Of a stretch of DNA of 64,000 bases, positions 60,473-64,000 are shown in pieces. The notes beneath the pieces are model-generated. The model saw nothing but the letters and a program-made list of their open reading frames with translations, searched no databases and had not been told where the DNA came from. Source of the stretch: Spinellus fusiger. Taxonomy: Eukaryota > Mucoromycota > Mucoromycetes > Mucorales > Phycomycetaceae. Each line of letters starts with the position of its first letter. The stretch's first letter is position 1. Location: assembly GCA_025094145.1 (NCBI GenBank), contig JALLLS010000097.1, forward strand, positions 1 to 64,000. Direction: 5' to 3'. Made by a program: the position numbers and the translations under genes.

Positions 60473-60551
60473 ACACTCTTTCCGGAAACTATTGGTGCAA
60501 CAATAAAAATGAATCTGGTGCACAGCGTAAAATAATCTCCGGAAAGAGTGT
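60473..60551. repeat. Foldback element with 14-bp perfect inverted repeats
   Basis: ACACTCTTTCCGGA at 60473-60486 is the exact reverse complement of TCCGGAAAGAGTGT at 60538-60551, and the similarity extends a few bases inward. The loop is about 51 nt. It may be a small MITE, an end-to-end transposon relic or a structured RNA. Confidence 0.6.
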
Positions 60552-60778
60552 AATATTTATTTTTTCTGGTATAAAAATAGTCCAGAATTTGAAACTGTCG
60601 ATTCCATTCATTTGGTCACTTTACTATAACAGTCTTATATCTTACAAATAAAAAAAGATATTACTGTTCCCATCTTACAGTCTACCAAATCAAAGTGAAT
60701 CCGGGATTGCCAATAGGATACAGTGTTTAAATCCAAGATGAGATAATTGCAATAAAGGAGATAACTATAAAGACAAAA

Positions 60779-61006
60779 ATGAATGAGACAAAAACACAGG
60801 AGTGTTCAACAACCTACCCTGTGCTTTGGATAAGTGTATTGATCATTATAAAAGACAAAAGACAAAAGAAAGAAGGCACTGTCCGATGTACTAACTGTGG
60901 ACACTTTAATCATAAACTTATAAAAGCACATTGGTATTGGAATAAGAAAAAGGTTCAAATACAACCCATCCAAACCACCTGTAATAGTTATTGGTACGGG
61001 AAGTAA
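60779..61006 (+). pseudogene. Open frame with zinc-knuckle-like motif, probable transposon relic
   Basis: 75 codons containing VRCTNCGHFNHKLIKAHWYW. The CxxCGxxNH pattern resembles zinc knuckles found in retroelement Gag or transposase accessory proteins. The final Cys of the knuckle is not seen and the frame has no extension, so I read it as debris. Confidence 0.35.
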
Positions 61007-61989
61007 ATTAAATAGAATAGTATTGGATTGACCACTGTAGTATACCAAATATTAATATATAAAAATAAAAATAAAAACACCATAAAATGGTGTGCTATGA
61101 GTGGTGTAGAGCTACATTGTAAGGACTTGTAGAAAAATAACATTTTCAAACCCTTCCGATGAACTGTGGAAAGGTTATCAACCGTTCCGCTTTATTTTAT
61201 CGAGAAAAGTCAATACTTTATAAACAGTTATCCTATCGCCATATCAAATTCGACTCTTTCTTGGGGAGAAGTTTAGATTTTTACAGATAAACTGTCCAAA
61301 TACTATATCTATTTTGTCTCATTCAATTTACAATTGTCTCTTTTTAGTACAATAATGTTGCAAGGCGATGATATAGCTTATTTATTATGTATGAAAATTT
61401 GTGGCTTAATTTGTTTGGCATCCTCAACCTATCAGAAGGAAGAAGACATGAAGAGAGGAGAACATTAGCTATAAATGAAGAGGAAAAGAAGAGGAAAAGA
61501 AGAGGAAACTCCACCTTGGATCATTGTCTATTTCTTGATCTACTGCCAGAGTAGTTACCAAAGAAACTGACCATTGAACCACCATAGTGGGTAGAAACGG
61601 CACAATAAGTGACAAGAAGGAGAAACAAGAGAGAGAGAGAGAGACTGAAGAATCTAAAGACACTAAGGACACTAAGGACACTAAGCCGCAGTGTTGCGTG
61701 TTGGGAGACATTTGGTAGAAGTATTTCTCTCCTAAAGAGTCACTAGATAAAGGTCTTGCATTCGTATAATGGAAATGGAAATGGAAACAAGACCTTGCAA
61801 GACTCGGATAATTTAGACTGCTGATACTAAGAAGGTTAGTAGACTTCCATGATTTACTCTTCTTTGGTCGGAACTTTCTATCTAAAGTAGTAGCTGTTAG
61901 AGTAGCTGTAGAGAAATTAGATGTATCTGCTGAGATATATACTTTCTCTTATGTACTCTCCAAAGAGAACAGCATATCTTCTTTATCTG

Positions 61990-62545
61990 ACGCTTAGATT
62001 GACTCTTTCTGAGGAGGATCCCTTATCTTCTCTTTTTCTACCTTTTGTTTCCCAAGAACTGTGGTGACTGACTGATCTATGATTTCAGGTACTTGTATCA
62101 AGAGTGTTCTTAATGGTAACACCAACAATGCTCGGACATACATAGTTTCAGCACTGTTGAGATGTAGATTTTTCAACATGAGCTGGGTCATCTTGTAGTC
62201 ACCAAGAATAGAAGAGTGTGCTTTAAAGGTATGGCCGTCAATGGTCAGGCCACTACCTTCACAAGCAGCAACTCAGTCTTCTTCTGGCTGGAGAATAACC
62301 TCTACAATTGTCCTAGGTTCTCTTTTATGGGTAGACATAGCAAGAGCTATACCATTAGGAAAGGCTTTAATGGCCTCCTTGTTGAACTGAGATGCTACAC
62401 CGGTGTTGGTGACATTGGAGAGCATGAAAGGCTTCTTGCTTACTTCCCATGGAGGCAGAAAAAAGACGGTCTTGTACTATGTTGCTACAGTGTACAAACA
62501 AATAGCTATACACACCAGGAGATTTTTCTGGCCTTTAAGCGATGA
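61990..62545 (-). pseudogene. Broken open frames resembling retroelement ORF1
   Basis: On the minus strand, a frame starting near 62545 (LSNVTNTGVASQFNKEAIKAF) runs past an internal stop into GLTIDGHTFKAHSSILG and MTQLMLKNLHLNSAETMYVRALL. The pattern recalls the nucleic-acid-binding first ORF of zygomycete retroelements, but the identification is only an impression. It is not an intact gene. Confidence 0.3.
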
Positions 62546-63409
62546 TATCTTCGCCTTTTAAAACTGAAAATATCTTGCCTTTTATGGAACTGTACTTGAA
62601 ATCAAAGGTTTGCAAGTATCCAAAATTTTCTTACCTTTTATGGAATACCTCAATATCAAATTATATTATCAATAAAATATTGTTTATGAATAAAATTATT
62701 TATTATGATAATATAGCTAATAATACTGTAGCTAATAATAATATAGCTAATAATATACTATTACTATAGCTACTGCTGTTCTAGGTATATTCTTTCATAG
62801 CAATAGAATCTATACCCTAGAAGCCTTGTGCTTTAATATTGGGAGATAGATAACTATGCTCAGGAGTATACCCTAGACAGCCTAGACCGTATAGAAGGAA
62901 GAAGACCACCTTGGACTGACTTAAGAAGAGTCTTAACTTATCTAATAACAGAAGAGTATATTAGTGATAGTTCAATCAAGACAGATAGTATGCTTACCTT
63001 TTAGTTAATACTTGTCTTGAGAATAATAAGCCATATGCTATCTATTAAAAGAAGAGTCAGTACTATGTCTTGTACATTGCAATGAGCTCAAGCCCAGATG
63101 ATGACACTGCTTACCTTTTTATCTCAAGAATAGTCCTTGGTAGTGTCTATCACCTCCTTCTATTGTTTTTCTTTGTTAATAACCATACATTACCTTGCTT
63201 ATTTATGCTCATCTTGACAAGTACTTGGGTGTCAAATATTATAGGCAGTGTGAAAAACAACAAAAGAATAACAGACAAAAGAATAAGAAAATATTTTCAT
63301 TTTGGTGACGTATCACTTTAGCCTCCACTTTCCAATAATTTATTAAGTCAAAATCCTCAAGTCAAACAGCTCACTCTCTTTCTGTTTTTATATTGAAATC
63401 TCTTTTACC
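62546..63409. other. Intergenic, AT-rich, upstream of zinc-finger gene
   Basis: An AATATAGCTAAT repeat lies at about 62710-62760. A short open frame near 63070-63320 has no recognisable domain. No gene is supported. Confidence 0.45.
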
Positions 63410-64000
63410 ATGTCCCTCACCACCATCAACTTCAAGAAGAATGGAATTCCCACCTGCACTGTCTGCCAAAAGACATTTAAGACCAAGGAAAATCTGAAAT
63501 CACACCTTTCTACTCATAAAATGTAAGGATAATCTCAAGTCTAAAAGTAATGTTGCTCATTCTCTACTATGAATAGTTCCATGCCTGAGTCTTCTTCTGG
63601 GTATTTATTGTAGAAACAGAAGCATAGAATGATAAGAACCAAGCTCATCATGATTTCTTTCTATTGTTTACAGACCTCTCCCCGCCATCACCACAGTCTT
63701 CCGTGTAGAAGAGGAAGGTGATGATGACCAGGAGTTTGTTGTTGAAGATGAGGAAGTTCTTGAAGAAGAACCTCTTTGGGTTACCGGGGAAGATGATTTC
63801 GACAGCAGCAACAACACCTTTGAGGAGGCTGCCTCTGTAGATGATATCTTCCCATTCTCGACAAAGCTGGAGATGATCATACATCGTTTCTTTACTGAAA
63901 ATGAGGAACGTATCTCAAGAAGATTTGCAGGGGAGATCATCACCTTGTGCAAAGATGTGAGAGAGGCTTGTCTTGCCAATCCTCAGGAGAAAGTCCCTGC
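63410..64000 (+). CDS. C2H2 zinc-finger protein with acidic region (cut by window edge)
   Basis: Exon 1 (63410-63522) encodes one C2H2 finger, CTVCQKTFKTKENLKSHLSTH. A donor AT|GTAAGG and an acceptor TTTACAG at 63667-63673 join it in frame to exon 2 (63674 onward). Exon 2 is open to the window edge and carries a strongly acidic stretch (VEEEGDDDQEFVVEDEEVLEEE) and then a helical part (FSTKLEMIIHRFFTENEERISRR, IITLCKDVREACL). A single N-terminal finger followed by an acidic region occurs in some fungal DNA transposase families as well as in host regulators. The nearby transposon debris makes the former worth considering, but I cannot decide. Confidence 0.7.

Overview
This window is nuclear DNA from an early-diverging filamentous fungus, most likely Mucoromycota and probably Mucorales. 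Three things point there. Genes are dense and split by many short GT-AG introns of about 50-120 nt. The 18S core carries a Mucorales-type stretch around 14800-14830. The proteins are typical fungal ones: Vtc4, Spg1/Tem1-type GTPase, Bck1/Mkh1-type MAPKKK, Mdm33 and Fzo1. I could not run searches, so names rest on motifs and remembered family alignments.

Layout. At 1.5-7.8 kb lie ORC4 (+), a CENP-T kinetochore gene (-) tail-to-tail with it, and the splicing factor CWC22 (+), divergent from CENP-T. At 8.3-22 kb is a repeat-rich island: 3' pieces of a LINE-type retroelement, a decayed Tc1/mariner element, AT-rich DNA, one ribosomal RNA unit (18S-ITS1-5.8S-ITS2-28S), then another LINE piece. At 22-27 kb I find no convincing gene. 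From 27 kb genes resume: VTC4 (+), a LisH-CTLH-WD40 protein (-), an SH3 adaptor (+), an Spg1/Tem1-like GTPase (+), a small secreted barwin/RlpA-like protein (-), a membrane protein (+), a SAM-containing MAPKKK (+), separase (-), MDM33 (+) and FZO1 (-). From 58.3 kb to the end the DNA is mostly intergenic with transposon debris, and a C2H2 zinc-finger gene (+) runs off the right edge.

The rRNA unit is the most unusual feature. It stands alone between retroelement fragments. Its 18S differs from the conserved eukaryotic sequence at several near-invariant sites, mostly by CpG to TpG/CpA change. Its 28S lacks a universally conserved core segment and carries a 92-bp tandem duplication. I read it as an orphan, decaying rDNA copy.

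Several genes serve chromosome replication and segregation (ORC4, CENP-T, separase, the Spg1/Tem1 GTPase), and MDM33 and FZO1 both shape mitochondria. Whether this clustering means anything cannot be judged from one window. Exon models for CENP-T, the SH3 adaptor, the GTPase, the MAPKKK and the membrane protein were assembled by hand; all keep frame throughout.
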